Assembly (NCBI GenBank): GCA_028708055.1
Contig: JAQVZT010000083.1
Location: 1 to 9,595, forward strand
Length of the DNA stretch: 9,595 nt
DNA from: Methanothrix sp.
Lineage (GTDB): Archaea > Halobacteriota > Methanosarcinia > Methanotrichales > Methanotrichaceae
Direction: 5' to 3'
Both the position numbers and the translations under genes were made by a program. Positions 1 to 6,945 of the stretch are shown in pieces. Numbering within the stretch: position 1 is the stretch's first letter; every line of letters begins with the position of its first letter. The notes beneath the pieces are model-generated. The model did no database searches. It was not told the origin of the DNA and worked only from the letters and a program-made list of their open reading frames with translations.

Positions 1-5
1 TGCTG

Positions 6-257
6 GTGAGCAATGAGATCGAGAGGCCCATCACAGTAAATGTCAGACCAAGGAAATCCAGACACGGCGGAGTGAGCACTCAGATAGTGATCAAAGAGAA
101 CGCGAAGGCCGCCGGATCGCGCTCTTTCCGGAGCACAGACAAGAGATCAGGCAGCCCGCCTGCATCACCCGCAGGGTCAAAATCCGGCAGCATCAGGCCC
201 AGGGAAAAGAAGGCAAGCGGCCTACTAAAGAAGGTTTTTGGGGCGAGGAAAGCATAA
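6..257 (+). CDS. Small basic, probably disordered protein (possibly 5'-partial)
   Basis: Unrecognised 83-residue reading frame starting at GTG 6. The frame stays open to the window edge, so the real start may lie further upstream and this may be only a C-terminus. The product is rich in Arg, Lys, Ser, Gly and Pro with almost no hydrophobic clusters, and it ends in a Lys/Arg-rich tail (SGLLKKVFGARKA). I infer an intrinsically disordered, possibly nucleic-acid-binding protein, and no family or function is claimed. Its TAA stop overlaps the ATG of the next gene by one base (TAATG), which indicates translational coupling and supports this being a real gene. Confidence 0.5.
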   Translation: MSNEIERPITVNVRPRKSRHGGVSTQIVIKENAKAAGSRSFRSTDKRSGSPPASPAGSKSGSIRPREKKASGLLKKVFGARKA

Positions 258-616
258 TGAGCCGAAAATTCAGTGACCTCAAGGCAAGCGACCTTGCCAA
301 ACTGCCAGCATTAACTTATGATCACTGCCAGATTGGAGCAGAGATCGTCTACATGCACCTTTTTAATAAAAAAAATATGCACTGGTATTTGGCGGAGTAC
401 GGCTCCATCAGCCGGAAGTTCTTTGGATTCTATGAGAATAAATCGGATGGGATCTGCTCAGGGCAATGCAACGTGGAAGAGATCGCCCAATGGGCAAAGA
501 AGGGTGAGGCCTGGGAGCCGATCGTTGATGAAAACTGGAAACCGGTTGCCGCCAAAGATATTCCGATTCTCACCGAATATGTGAAGCTGATGATCAACCA
601 GCCCGACTTAACATAA
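257..616 (+). CDS. DUF2958-like hypothetical protein
   Basis: A 119-residue cytoplasmic protein with no signal peptide or membrane segment. The ATG overlaps the stop of the upstream gene, and GAGGA at 245-249 lies 7 nt before it as a good ribosome binding site. The order of conserved-looking blocks (LPAL near residue 16, EIVYMHLF at 29-36, WYLAEY at 43-48, KFFGFY at 54-59, then an acidic C-terminal part with WEPIVDENWKP) resembles the DUF2958 family, which is often carried on plasmids and integrated elements and has no known function. I recognise this from the pattern only, so a distant relationship or chance resemblance is possible. It is probably co-transcribed with the basic protein upstream. 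Confidence 0.6.
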   Translation: MSRKFSDLKASDLAKLPALTYDHCQIGAEIVYMHLFNKKNMHWYLAEYGSISRKFFGFYENKSDGICSGQCNVEEIAQWAKKGEAWEPIVDENWKPVAAKDIPILTEYVKLMINQPDLT

Positions 617-653
617 TCCTTAAGACCTCAGAGAGCACAGAAGATCATCAGTT

Positions 654-1415
654 ATGAAATTCAGTAGACCCGAATTGCTAACAGCCATAGCCCTTGCGAT
701 TTCAATGGCATCTATATTTTTTGCAATCGACACCCAGGCAATAATAGATGGCGGGGCGGGACTGAACGCTGACCAGCTCATCGATGCCAGCAGAGGCACT
801 TATGTCTTTGATAACGGCATGCCGGAAAATCCTCAGGTCTCAAGGAAGCTGTGGAGCGAGGAGACCGGCACAAATTTCACCATGCCGGGCAAGCTAACCG
901 CAAACGGGTCCAATCCACAGGAGGCACGCAGTTCAGCAAAAACTGGAGAGGCGCTTTCCTTTCAGACTGCGAGTGCCATAAACACGGGCCAGGGAAAAGC
1001 GGCATCTTCGCCTGAGCAGGTCGTCTCGCCTGCATCAGCCTCTGCATCAGGCCCGGAACCGGGTTCTTCTAGCCCTAGCCCAGCATCTAGCCTGGCAGGA
1101 AACTGGTCTTTTCGGCTCAAGGACAACAAGAACCGATTCGCAGCGGTCAGGCTCTATCAAACCGACAGCACCGTTCTAGGCTCAGGAAACATGAACGATG
1201 GCGGCGATACCCTGAAGGTTCTGGCTTCAGGCCAGATCTCTGCGGATAAGCTCTATCTGGATGTGATATCCACCGGCACCGTGAACCTTTACCGGCTCAG
1301 TCTCAATCTGAGCGGCAGCTCGGCTTACGGGGAGTACCGGGCATTCTCAACCAGCGGCGAAGCATGGACAGGAACTGCTGAAGGAACTCTCGCGAAGACG
1401 CTGGCGGCCAATTAA
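654..1415 (+). CDS. Exported or membrane-anchored protein with low-complexity linker
   Basis: Unrecognised 253-residue protein. Residues 8-24 form a hydrophobic segment after a short basic start (MKFSRPELL), consistent with a signal peptide or N-terminal anchor. Residues about 85-145 form a Ser/Ala/Pro/Gly-rich linker (for example SASASGPEPGSSSPSPASS). Residues about 147-245 look like a compact beta-rich domain beginning LAGNWSFRL, with alternating hydrophobic residues and a GTAEGTL strand near the end. Asn-X-Ser/Thr sites are present (NFT, NWS, NLS), compatible with archaeal surface glycosylation. No clear ribosome binding site precedes the ATG. I infer a cell-surface protein with a C-terminal beta-sandwich-like domain; its function is unknown. 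It stands alone between the upstream gene pair and the mod operon. Confidence 0.65.
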   Translation: MKFSRPELLTAIALAISMASIFFAIDTQAIIDGGAGLNADQLIDASRGTYVFDNGMPENPQVSRKLWSEETGTNFTMPGKLTANGSNPQEARSSAKTGEALSFQTASAINTGQGKAASSPEQVVSPASASASGPEPGSSSPSPASSLAGNWSFRLKDNKNRFAAVRLYQTDSTVLGSGNMNDGGDTLKVLASGQISADKLYLDVISTGTVNLYRLSLNLSGSSAYGEYRAFSTSGEAWTGTAEGTLAKTLAAN

Positions 1416-1504
1416 GGGAGTGCATTTTAATTATATCATCCCGGTCCTGTATGCATCACTGGTGAGTGCCCAAATATATCCATCGAAGCACTATTTTTCC
1501 CAGC

Positions 1505-1528
1505 GCAAAGTTTAATAGGTTTTGCAAA
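1505..1528 (+). promoter_or_regulatory. Candidate modA promoter with inverted repeat around a TATA-like box
   Basis: A TATA-like element (TTTAATAG, 1511-1518) lies about 90 nt before the preferred modA start. That would place initiation near 1540 and leave a leader of about 65 nt carrying the Shine-Dalgarno site. The box is framed by GCAAA at 1505-1509 and TTTGC at 1521-1525, and the right arm is part of a perfect 8-bp palindrome TTTGCAAA (1521-1528). A symmetric site overlapping an archaeal TATA box would suit a repressor responding to molybdate or tungstate. That role is inference; no regulator is encoded in the window. Confidence 0.35.
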
Positions 1529-1605
1529 TCAACTCACTATTTAGATAAATGCAATCGATGCCATTTATGGAACCCTCAAACGCATCAATTCAGGAGAAAT
1601 TCAAA

Positions 1606-2469
1606 ATGATAAATAAATATGCACTGCCGGCAGCTGTTGCAGTTCTTATTCTGACCTGCTCTGCTGCACTGTCATCTGATCCTAAAGAGATCACCGTATT
1701 TACCGCTGCCTCTCTGACCGGCGCTTTTAACGAAATAGGCGGGATTTATGAAAACGAAACCGGCATCCATGTAACATTCAACTTTGACGGCTCGCAAGCA
1801 CTTCGCACCCAGATAGAGAATGGGGCCTATGCGGATGTCTTCGCTTCCGCCAATAAGAAGCAGATGAATGCCCTGAAGAGCGGCGGGCTGATGAACAACA
1901 GCAGCATAGCAATCTTCGCAAAGAACAAGATCTCCCTCATCGTACCCAAGGACAATCCAGCCAAGATCAGCAACCTATCCGATCTGGCCAAACCTGGCAC
2001 CAAGATCGTCATGGGAACAAAGGATGTGCCGGTGGGCGACTATGCTCTCCAGATCATAGACAAATTGGGAAATGATTCCTCTTACGGCAAGGATTACAAA
2101 GAAAAGGTGCTATCCAACGTGATATCACAGGAGACCACAGTAAACTACGTTGTAACCAAGGTAGCACTGGGCGAGGCAGATGTGGGATTTGCCTACGTAT
2201 CCGATGTAACTGAGGATCTGGCCAGCAAGGTTGACAAGATCGATATCCCGGATGAATACAATATCATCGCTGAGTACCCCATGGGCATGCTCCTGGAGTC
2301 CAAATATCCGACGGAAAGCATGGATTTCATGAATCTGGTCATGTCGGAAGAGGGAAGCGCCATCCTGGAAAAGTACGGCTTTTCTCCCGTGAAGAGCAAA
2401 CCTGAGCCGACCGCAAACGGCGCAACCGCCGCCAATGCCACAGCACCCGCTGCAGGAGCCACAGCTTAA
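1606..2469 (+). CDS. modA: Molybdate/tungstate ABC transporter substrate-binding protein
   Basis: Binds molybdate or tungstate outside the membrane and delivers it to the ModB permease. The start chosen is ATG 1606 (287 residues), because AGGAG at 1592-1596 lies 9 nt upstream and the product then opens with a proper signal peptide (MINKYALPAAVAVLILTCSAALSS). The in-frame ATG at 1549 would add 19 hydrophilic residues before it. Family motifs are clear: TVFTAASL and FNFDGSQAL carry the two oxyanion-binding serines, ADVFASAN follows, then the DVPVGDYA block and GFAYVSDV. These resemble bacterial-type ModA more than the archaeal WtpA pattern. The C-terminus has an unusual Ala/Thr-rich tail of about 20 residues with an N-glycosylation site (NAT). 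It is first in a mod operon, with modB 15 nt downstream. Confidence 0.93.
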   Translation: MINKYALPAAVAVLILTCSAALSSDPKEITVFTAASLTGAFNEIGGIYENETGIHVTFNFDGSQALRTQIENGAYADVFASANKKQMNALKSGGLMNNSSIAIFAKNKISLIVPKDNPAKISNLSDLAKPGTKIVMGTKDVPVGDYALQIIDKLGNDSSYGKDYKEKVLSNVISQETTVNYVVTKVALGEADVGFAYVSDVTEDLASKVDKIDIPDEYNIIAEYPMGMLLESKYPTESMDFMNLVMSEEGSAILEKYGFSPVKSKPEPTANGATAANATAPAAGATA

Positions 2470-2484
2470 AAGGAATGCATATCG

Positions 2485-3375
2485 ATGGATTCCAATCGAG
2501 ACATTGGCCACTGGCAGAAAAGAAATACAAGAGAAGCGGCCAATAGAGAGCAGGAAACCATCGATTACCATTATTCTTTTTACAGCAAAAATCTGGCCAT
2601 CAAAGCCGTTCTGGCCGTTTTGCTGACGATGGCCATAAGCTTCATAGCTCTCCCGGTGCTGGCCCTTTTTATCAAGAGCCCGCTGGATACCACTCTCAGA
2701 TCGCTGCATGATCCTGTAGTGATAGATGCCCTGCGCCTAAGTCTCATTACTTCTACAATTACCACCCTCGTGGTTGTGGTGATGGGCACGCCCATTGCTT
2801 ACGTCAGCGCTCGCTTTCACTATCATGGAAAGGAGCTTGCCGACTCTCTGATAGACCTACCGGTAATTATGCCTCCCGCAGTGGCAGGAATTGCCCTGCT
2901 CATGGCCTTTGGCCGGATGGGGATTGTAGGACGGCACCTGAATGCATTAGGAATCAGCATAGCTTTCACCACCATGGCAGTGATCCTGGCTCAGACCTTT
3001 GTCTCATCTCCCTTTTACATTCGACAGGCCAGAACCAGCTTTGAGGATGTGGACCCGGCCTTCGAGAATGCGTCCCGCACTCTTGGCGCTTCTCGCTCTT
3101 ACACTTTCTTTCATGTAATCCTGCCCATAGCGATGAACGGCCTGTTCTCCGGTGCCATCATGGCTTTTGCCAGATCGCTGGGCGAGTTTGGGGCTACTAT
3201 CATGTTTGCGGGAAACTTCCAGGGACGGACCCAGACCATGCCACTGGCCATTTACACGGCAATGCAGGGAGATCTGGACGTATCGCTATGCATTGCCATA
3301 ATCCTTGTGGCCATCTCCTTTATGGTCATCGCCCTGGTGAAGATCCTGACGAGAAGGGTGTACAAGAATGTCTAA
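2485..3375 (+). CDS. modB: Molybdate/tungstate ABC transporter permease
   Basis: Integral membrane subunit that passes molybdate or tungstate received from ModA into the cell. The product has 296 residues. The first 40 or so are hydrophilic and charged, an N-terminal extension not usual in ModB, followed by about six hydrophobic helices (for example around 42-62, 83-105, 123-145 and 268-290). The cytoplasmic EAA loop that docks the ATPase is intact: FENASRTLGASRSYTFFHVI, then the strongly conserved ARSLGEFGATIMFAGN and RTQTMPLAIY blocks typical of ModB. AAGGA at 2470-2474 is 10 nt before the ATG. No modC ATPase follows, so the ATPase must be encoded elsewhere or shared. The next gene, 24 nt downstream, is an iron-sulfur protein. 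Confidence 0.92.
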   Translation: MDSNRDIGHWQKRNTREAANREQETIDYHYSFYSKNLAIKAVLAVLLTMAISFIALPVLALFIKSPLDTTLRSLHDPVVIDALRLSLITSTITTLVVVVMGTPIAYVSARFHYHGKELADSLIDLPVIMPPAVAGIALLMAFGRMGIVGRHLNALGISIAFTTMAVILAQTFVSSPFYIRQARTSFEDVDPAFENASRTLGASRSYTFFHVILPIAMNGLFSGAIMAFARSLGEFGATIMFAGNFQGRTQTMPLAIYTAMQGDLDVSLCIAIILVAISFMVIALVKILTRRVYKNV

Positions 3376-3399
3376 AGCAATCGATAAGAGGAATATCAT

Positions 3400-4446
3400 A
3401 TGCTAAAAACCGACACTGAGATATATACCATCACTTCTGCAATTCTTCCCTACCAGGAGCTTGTGGATCAGGTATGGGAGAAGAATCTCTGCTCAGGCTG
3501 CCGGGGCTGCATAGCCGTTTGCCTTGCTGGAACTCTTGAATATGACCAGAAGGCTGGCCGGCCCTATCAGATGAATCCCTGCGTGGAGTGCAAAGCATGT
3601 CTTGATGTCTGCCCGCGCCTCTCGGCCAATGCCGAGAAAATCGCCACACAAAATCTCCTGGGAGACTATCTGGAGATCAAGAATGCCAGGTCGATGACCG
3701 GCGGAGCGCACTTTCAGAACGGAGGAGCAGTCACTGCTCTGCTTTCTGCGGCTCTTGAGGAGGAGCTTGTGGACTGTGCCCTGGTCATGGGACTGGACCG
3801 ATGGACACAGGAGCCATACCCGCGGGTGGTCTACGAGGCGAAGGATCTGGGGAAGTGTGCGGGAAGCAAGTACACGAGCAACGCAATTCTCGAATCCATG
3901 AAGGATCTGGTCAAGGATCAGAGCATAAAAAATATTGCTATGGTGGGAACGGCCTGCACAGTGCAGACGGTAAGTCTGCTCTGCCGGTCCCAGAATGAAT
4001 ATGCTGCAAAGCTCGCACAGAAGGTTAGGTTCCTTCTGGGCCTGTTCTGCTTCGAGGCGTTTGATGATTGCCTCATTGCCGAGATCTCCAGGCGCATCGA
4101 TGCCCCGACCTGGAATATCAGCAAGATCAGTGCTGGAGAGGGACAGATGAATATCATACTTCGAGACAGAAGCACAAGAAGCATTCCTCTTCCTGATCTG
4201 GCAAGCTTTGTGCTTCCGGGATGCAAAGCCTGCACAGACTTCACTGCCACTCAATCGGATATCTCCATCGGCGGGGTGGGGAGCGCTCCTGGAATGAGCT
4301 CGGTAATCGTCCGGACTGAGAGAGGATTGGGGCTTTTCAGGATAGCAGAGGAGATGGGATTTCTTGAGGCCTGGGATGGGGTAAATGGGGAAGCCATCGA
4401 GAGGCTCTGCAGGCTAAAGATGAAGAGAATAAAAGCCCCTGAATAG
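3400..4446 (+). CDS. FrhB/FdhB-family Fe-S flavoprotein (coenzyme F420 hydrogenase/dehydrogenase beta-subunit family)
   Basis: A 348-residue cytoplasmic protein with two N-terminal 4Fe-4S motifs: C31-C34-C37-C41 (CSGCRGCIAVC) and C61-C64-C67-C71 (CVECKACLDVC). A FrhB-type N-terminal domain follows (GGAVTALLSAAL, CAGSKYTSNAIL, NIAMVGTACTVQTV), then the C-terminal domain (LGLFCFEAF, LPGCKACTDFTATQSDISIGG, GMSSVIVRTERGL). Members of this family bind FAD and move electrons between coenzyme F420 and iron-sulfur partners such as ferredoxin. Examples are FrhB, FdhB, FpoF and glutamate synthase- or sulfite reductase-linked forms. The exact partner cannot be read here. AGAGG at 3387-3391 lies 8 nt before the ATG, and the 24-nt gap to modB suggests one transcript. 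A link between Mo/W supply and this oxidoreductase is inference. Confidence 0.88.
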   Translation: MLKTDTEIYTITSAILPYQELVDQVWEKNLCSGCRGCIAVCLAGTLEYDQKAGRPYQMNPCVECKACLDVCPRLSANAEKIATQNLLGDYLEIKNARSMTGGAHFQNGGAVTALLSAALEEELVDCALVMGLDRWTQEPYPRVVYEAKDLGKCAGSKYTSNAILESMKDLVKDQSIKNIAMVGTACTVQTVSLLCRSQNEYAAKLAQKVRFLLGLFCFEAFDDCLIAEISRRIDAPTWNISKISAGEGQMNIILRDRSTRSIPLPDLASFVLPGCKACTDFTATQSDISIGGVGSAPGMSSVIVRTERGLGLFRIAEEMGFLEAWDGVNGEAIERLCRLKMKRIKAPE

Positions 4447-4470
4447 AGAGAACAGGACATTCTTTCAGCA

Positions 4471-4529
4471 AGCTGCCCGGCCGGGCGGGCGCGGACTGCT
4501 GCATGCAGGAGGCCGGGCCTTGGGCAGCT
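4471..4529. repeat. GC-rich imperfect hairpin after the mod-frhB operon
   Basis: The arms AGCTGCCC (4471-4478) and GGGCAGCT (4522-4529) pair perfectly. After a two-base bulge the stem goes on with GGCC/GGCC and GGC/GCC pairs, giving about 15 pairs in 59 nt. The apex contains the perfect 10-bp palindrome CTGCATGCAG (4499-4508). It begins 25 nt after the frhB-like stop, so it may stabilise or end the transcript. Together with the T-tract further on, this is all I can see in the 269-nt gap at 4447-4715. Confidence 0.5.
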
Positions 4530-4630
4530 CAATTGGGGATGCGAAAAGAAGATGCAGTGATATCAAGGCTGCGATCTGCATTTCCCGAGAGGGCGCATGA
4601 CCATGGATTGGGATGCCTCTTGGCTGGCAG

Positions 4631-4649
4631 AATTTTTTAATCTTGTTTT
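4631..4649 (+). terminator. T-rich tract, possible archaeal terminator
   Basis: Two T-rich stretches, TTTTTT at 4633-4638 and TTTT at 4646-4649, lie between the mod-frhB operon and hicB. Archaeal RNA polymerase ends transcription on such U-tracts without needing a hairpin. The distance of about 190 nt from the last stop makes the assignment weak. Confidence 0.3.
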
Positions 4650-4715
4650 GCTACCCTTCGGCTGCTGTGTGACAAGGCATCAACTTTATCAGGAAATACG
4701 CATAATAGGCGATAA

Positions 4716-4946
4716 ATGAAAACCCTGATTCAGATCCAAAAAGAAGGAGAATACTTTGTGGCAATCGACCTGATCACAAATGTAGCTGATCAAGGATCGA
4801 CTGAAGAAGAGGCGATCTCTAATTTAAAAAAGGGCCTTGAAGAACATTATCAAGTCCTCCTGGAGCTGGCACCAAAAGGGCGAAAGCTTTCATTCCTTGA
4901 CATAGAGGTTGAGCGATTTGCCCAAGCTTCCGGCAATCTCGGCTAA
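4716..4946 (+). CDS. hicB: HicB-family antitoxin (short, UPF0150 type)
   Basis: A 76-residue cytoplasmic protein with the partial RNase-H-like HicB fold. It reads as an N-terminal strand (KTLIQIQKEGEYFVAIDL), the loop ADQGSTEEEAISNLKKGLEEHYQVL containing the family's helix, and a short C-terminal strand. Short HicB proteins neutralise the adjacent HicA mRNA interferase and often repress their own promoter. The typical PxLPGC-like loop is replaced here by DLITNVADQG, as in a common archaeal subtype. No strong Shine-Dalgarno site is visible, and a TTTATC element at 4685-4690 could serve a short-leader transcript. The 3' end overlaps hicA by about 29 nt, which fits translational coupling of a toxin-antitoxin pair. 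Confidence 0.83.
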   Translation: MKTLIQIQKEGEYFVAIDLITNVADQGSTEEEAISNLKKGLEEHYQVLLELAPKGRKLSFLDIEVERFAQASGNLG

Positions 4947-5145
4947 AGCCGCCATCAAGGCTCTGGATCAGTTTGGATTTAAAGTCTATCGCCAGACTGG
5001 AAGCCATATCCACCTCTGGAATAAAGAAAGAAATCTTATCGTTACCGTGCCTAACCATCCAGAGCTGACGAAAGGAACATTGACCTCTATTATGAAGCAG
5101 GCAAAGCTAGAAAGAAAAGAATTCATTGCAGCATTAAAGGAATAG
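4918..5145 (+). CDS. hicA: HicA-family mRNA interferase toxin
   Basis: A 75-residue toxin with a double-stranded-RNA-binding-like fold that cleaves mRNA when free of HicB. The start chosen is TTG 4918. AGAGG at 4904-4908 is then 9 nt upstream, and the product opens with the family's usual MPKLPAIS. The in-frame TTG at 4909 would add three residues but abuts the Shine-Dalgarno site directly. The core is intact: AIKALDQFGFKVYRQTGSHIHLW with the catalytic His at residue 30, then IVTVPNHPELTKGTLTSIMKQA and a C-terminal helix (ERKEFIAALKE). Full family length and all key blocks suggest an active toxin, which would need the overlapping hicB product to be tolerated. Confidence 0.86.
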   Translation: MPKLPAISAKAAIKALDQFGFKVYRQTGSHIHLWNKERNLIVTVPNHPELTKGTLTSIMKQAKLERKEFIAALKE

Positions 5146-5175
5146 AACCGCAGGTCAATGCAACTCCTGGCGGAG

Positions 5176-5219
5176 GGAGGACGCGCGCCCGTGCGTGGGG
5201 ACCCGGCTGCCGTTTTGAG
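5176..5219. repeat. GC-rich repeat, copy A, after intact hicBA
   Basis: This 44-nt segment matches positions 7201-7244 at 32 of 44 positions without gaps. It starts 31 nt after the hicA stop. Read in frame from 5184 to 5210 it encodes RARAWGPGC, identical to the other copy, and the four base differences in those 27 nt are all at third codon positions. The opposite strand in the same register (QPGPHARAR) is also conserved. I do not recognise the element. Confidence 0.6.
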
Positions 5220-5238
5220 GCGGGGGGAGCATGATGGC

Positions 5239-5361
5239 ATGTGGCAAGGCGAGCTGGAAGTTCGTGAATTAGCAGCAATCTTGCTCAAAGATTTGGCTTC
5301 TAATAGTAACCGCTCTATCAAATTAGAATATGTTATTGATTTATTAGCTCATCTTGCATAA
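5239..5361 (+). CDS. Possible 40-residue small protein
   Basis: A short reading frame from ATG 5239 with a G-rich potential ribosome binding site (GGAG, 5226-5229) 9 nt upstream. The product has a repetitive Leu/Ile/Ala pattern (VRELAAILLKDLASNSN, then IKLEYVIDLLAHLA), suggesting two amphipathic helices joined by an Asn/Ser turn. The frame opens earlier at 5158, but that extension runs through the GC-rich repeat and is unlikely to be natural. The composition is less GC-rich than the repeat it follows. It could be a real microprotein or the surviving 3' end of a broken gene; no family is recognised. The stop is 35 nt before the binding-protein gene. Confidence 0.3.
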   Translation: MWQGELEVRELAAILLKDLASNSNRSIKLEYVIDLLAHLA

Positions 5362-5396
5362 GGGCATAGAAACGAAACTTGAAGGAGAAATGAAAG

Positions 5397-6665
5397 ATGA
5401 AGCATTACTGGATTTTGTGCTATTTGATCTGCATTATGGCTGCAGCTAATGCAGGATACGGAGCAGATTCTGATGCGCAGGAGATCAGGATAGGTGTAAT
5501 GCTCCCCATTACAGGAGACTGGTCTTCACAGGGAGCCATATCGAATGTCGCCCTGGGCATTGCCGATGATGATGTAAACAGTCTCCTGAAGGATATCGGC
5601 TCTTCTCGGAGGGTTAATCTAACGATTGAAGACACTGCGACGGACCCTGAGACGGCTCTACGGGAACTGAAAAATCTTGGCGGGCAAGGGATACGTCTGG
5701 TAATTGCTGCTGTATCCAGCTCTGAGCTGTATGCCATGAAAGATCACGCCAATGCAAATAATATAATAATAATAGGAACTGCCAGCACATCCCCGTCTCT
5801 GGCAATACCTGAAGACAACATTATCAGACTGGTTCCAGATGATATAAATCAGGGCAAAGCTATGGCAGAGTTGCTAAAACTGGAGAATATCACTGCGATA
5901 GTCCCCATAACCAGAGGAGACGTTTGGGGAAGAGGACTGCTAAATGCCACTAAATCCAGTTTTGAGGGCTATGGAGGAGTGGTGCTGGAAGGCGTGAGCT
6001 ACGAGCCTGGAACCGATCCTTCTTCTGAGATCAATAAATTGAGCGCCATTGTAAAGGAGAGCAAGAGCCGATTTAGCCCCGCCGGGATAGGCGTATATAT
6101 GGTCTCATTTGATGAGGCAATACCTCTAATGGCTATGGCTTCCAGAGATCCTGAGCTATCATCGGTGAGATGGTTTGGATCAGATGGAATAGCGAATGCT
6201 TCCAGCCTGGTTGAGAACTCCACTGCCGCAGAATTCGCCTGTAAAACAGGACTGATCTGCCCCATCTATGGAGTTTTACCGGGACAATTTATCCGGAATA
6301 TGAGCGATTACGAAAATGTTATCGAGGCGATCAAGCAGAAGACCGGATCCTCGCCCAACGGATATGCACTGGCGTCTTACGATGCACTGTGGATTGCATC
6401 TGAATCCATGATTCTAAGCGAATCCGGCAATATATCTCAGCTTAAGGAAGCTTTTACTAATGTTGCCAATAGATTCACTGGAATTACAGGACCGCTCAGC
6501 ATAAATAATGCAGGGGACAGAGAATCAGCGACATATCAATTTCTGGCATTAAATAAGACCAACGACAATTACTTCTGGCAGATAGCAGGAGACTTCAGAT
6601 CAGGACCAAGCGGGGGAGTGCTCAATTTCAAGGGACAGACCGCAAAGGTAAGGACTGCGCTCTGA
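5397..6665 (+). CDS. Solitary type I periplasmic-binding protein (branched-chain amino acid/LivK-like family)
   Basis: A 422-residue exported solute-binding protein. AAGGAG at 5382-5387 lies 9 nt before the ATG. Residues 1-22 form a signal peptide (MKHYWILCYLICIMAAANAG). The mature part opens with EIRIGVMLPITGDWSSQG, the hallmark of the LivK/Peripla_BP_6 family, followed by a TIEDTATDPETALRELKNL helix, IRLVIAAVSSSE, NNIIIIGTASTSP and NIIRLVPDD, and a second lobe with VRWFGSDGIAN and NGYALASYDALWIA. Such proteins bind amino acids, amides, urea or other small ligands for an ABC importer, or act as sensors. No permease or ATPase gene adjoins it, so the partner and ligand cannot be assigned. Several Asn-X-Ser/Thr sites fit an extracellular location. 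Confidence 0.85.
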   Translation: MKHYWILCYLICIMAAANAGYGADSDAQEIRIGVMLPITGDWSSQGAISNVALGIADDDVNSLLKDIGSSRRVNLTIEDTATDPETALRELKNLGGQGIRLVIAAVSSSELYAMKDHANANNIIIIGTASTSPSLAIPEDNIIRLVPDDINQGKAMAELLKLENITAIVPITRGDVWGRGLLNATKSSFEGYGGVVLEGVSYEPGTDPSSEINKLSAIVKESKSRFSPAGIGVYMVSFDEAIPLMAMASRDPELSSVRWFGSDGIANASSLVENSTAAEFACKTGLICPIYGVLPGQFIRNMSDYENVIEAIKQKTGSSPNGYALASYDALWIASESMILSESGNISQLKEAFTNVANRFTGITGPLSINNAGDRESATYQFLALNKTNDNYFWQIAGDFRSGPSGGVLNFKGQTAKVRTAL

Positions 6666-6671
6666 CGTGAA

Positions 6672-6689
6672 CCTTTCTTTTTTCTTTTT
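6672..6689 (+). terminator. Pyrimidine-rich archaeal-type terminator
   Basis: An 18-nt run made only of C and T, mostly T, begins 7 nt after the binding-protein stop and has no hairpin before it. That is the expected form of an archaeal intrinsic terminator and would separate this gene from the second hicB. Confidence 0.6.
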
Positions 6690-6744
6690 GATTATGCTTC
6701 GTTGACCAATACATTCATCTGATTATCCTTCATATTAATTCAGT

Positions 6745-6945
6745 ATGCGTTTCGATGTTGTGGTCAGAAGGGATGAGTATGATTATTATGTTTCCACGGT
6801 TCCTGAACTTCCCGGCTGTCATACGCAGGCCAAGAGCCTTGACGATCTAATGAGCAGGATCAAAGAGGCCATTTCACTCTATCTAGAAACGGAAGGCGGT
6901 AGCCCCATTGGAAGCTTTTGTAGGAGTGCAAGTTGCTCCAGTTGA
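6745..6945 (+). CDS. HicB-family antitoxin with frameshifted C-terminus
   Basis: The open frame gives 66 residues. The first 52 or so are a normal HicB antitoxin: MRFDVVVRRDEYDYYVSTVPELPGCHTQAKSLDDLMSRIKEAISLYLETEGG, with the conserved PELPGC loop. The following residues (SPIGSFCRSASCSS) do not fit the family. In the next frame, from 6905, the sequence reads PLEAFVGVQVAPVETL, the expected HicB C-terminal strand. So a small indel near the CCCC run at 6903-6906 appears to have shifted the frame. The gene could still make a truncated antitoxin, but together with the damaged hicA behind it I read it as a decaying locus. It is a different HicB subtype from the one at 4716. Confidence 0.72.
   Translation: MRFDVVVRRDEYDYYVSTVPELPGCHTQAKSLDDLMSRIKEAISLYLETEGGSPIGSFCRSASCSS

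Noticed and set aside
1549..1605. Upstream in-frame ATG for modA
   Set aside because: It would put 19 hydrophilic residues before a good signal peptide, while ATG 1606 has AGGAG at ideal spacing.
3493..4254. A 253-residue open frame on the minus strand inside the frhB-like gene
   Set aside because: It lies fully opposite a clear family gene with intact motifs; its translation shows no domain pattern and is explained by the codon bias of the plus-strand gene.
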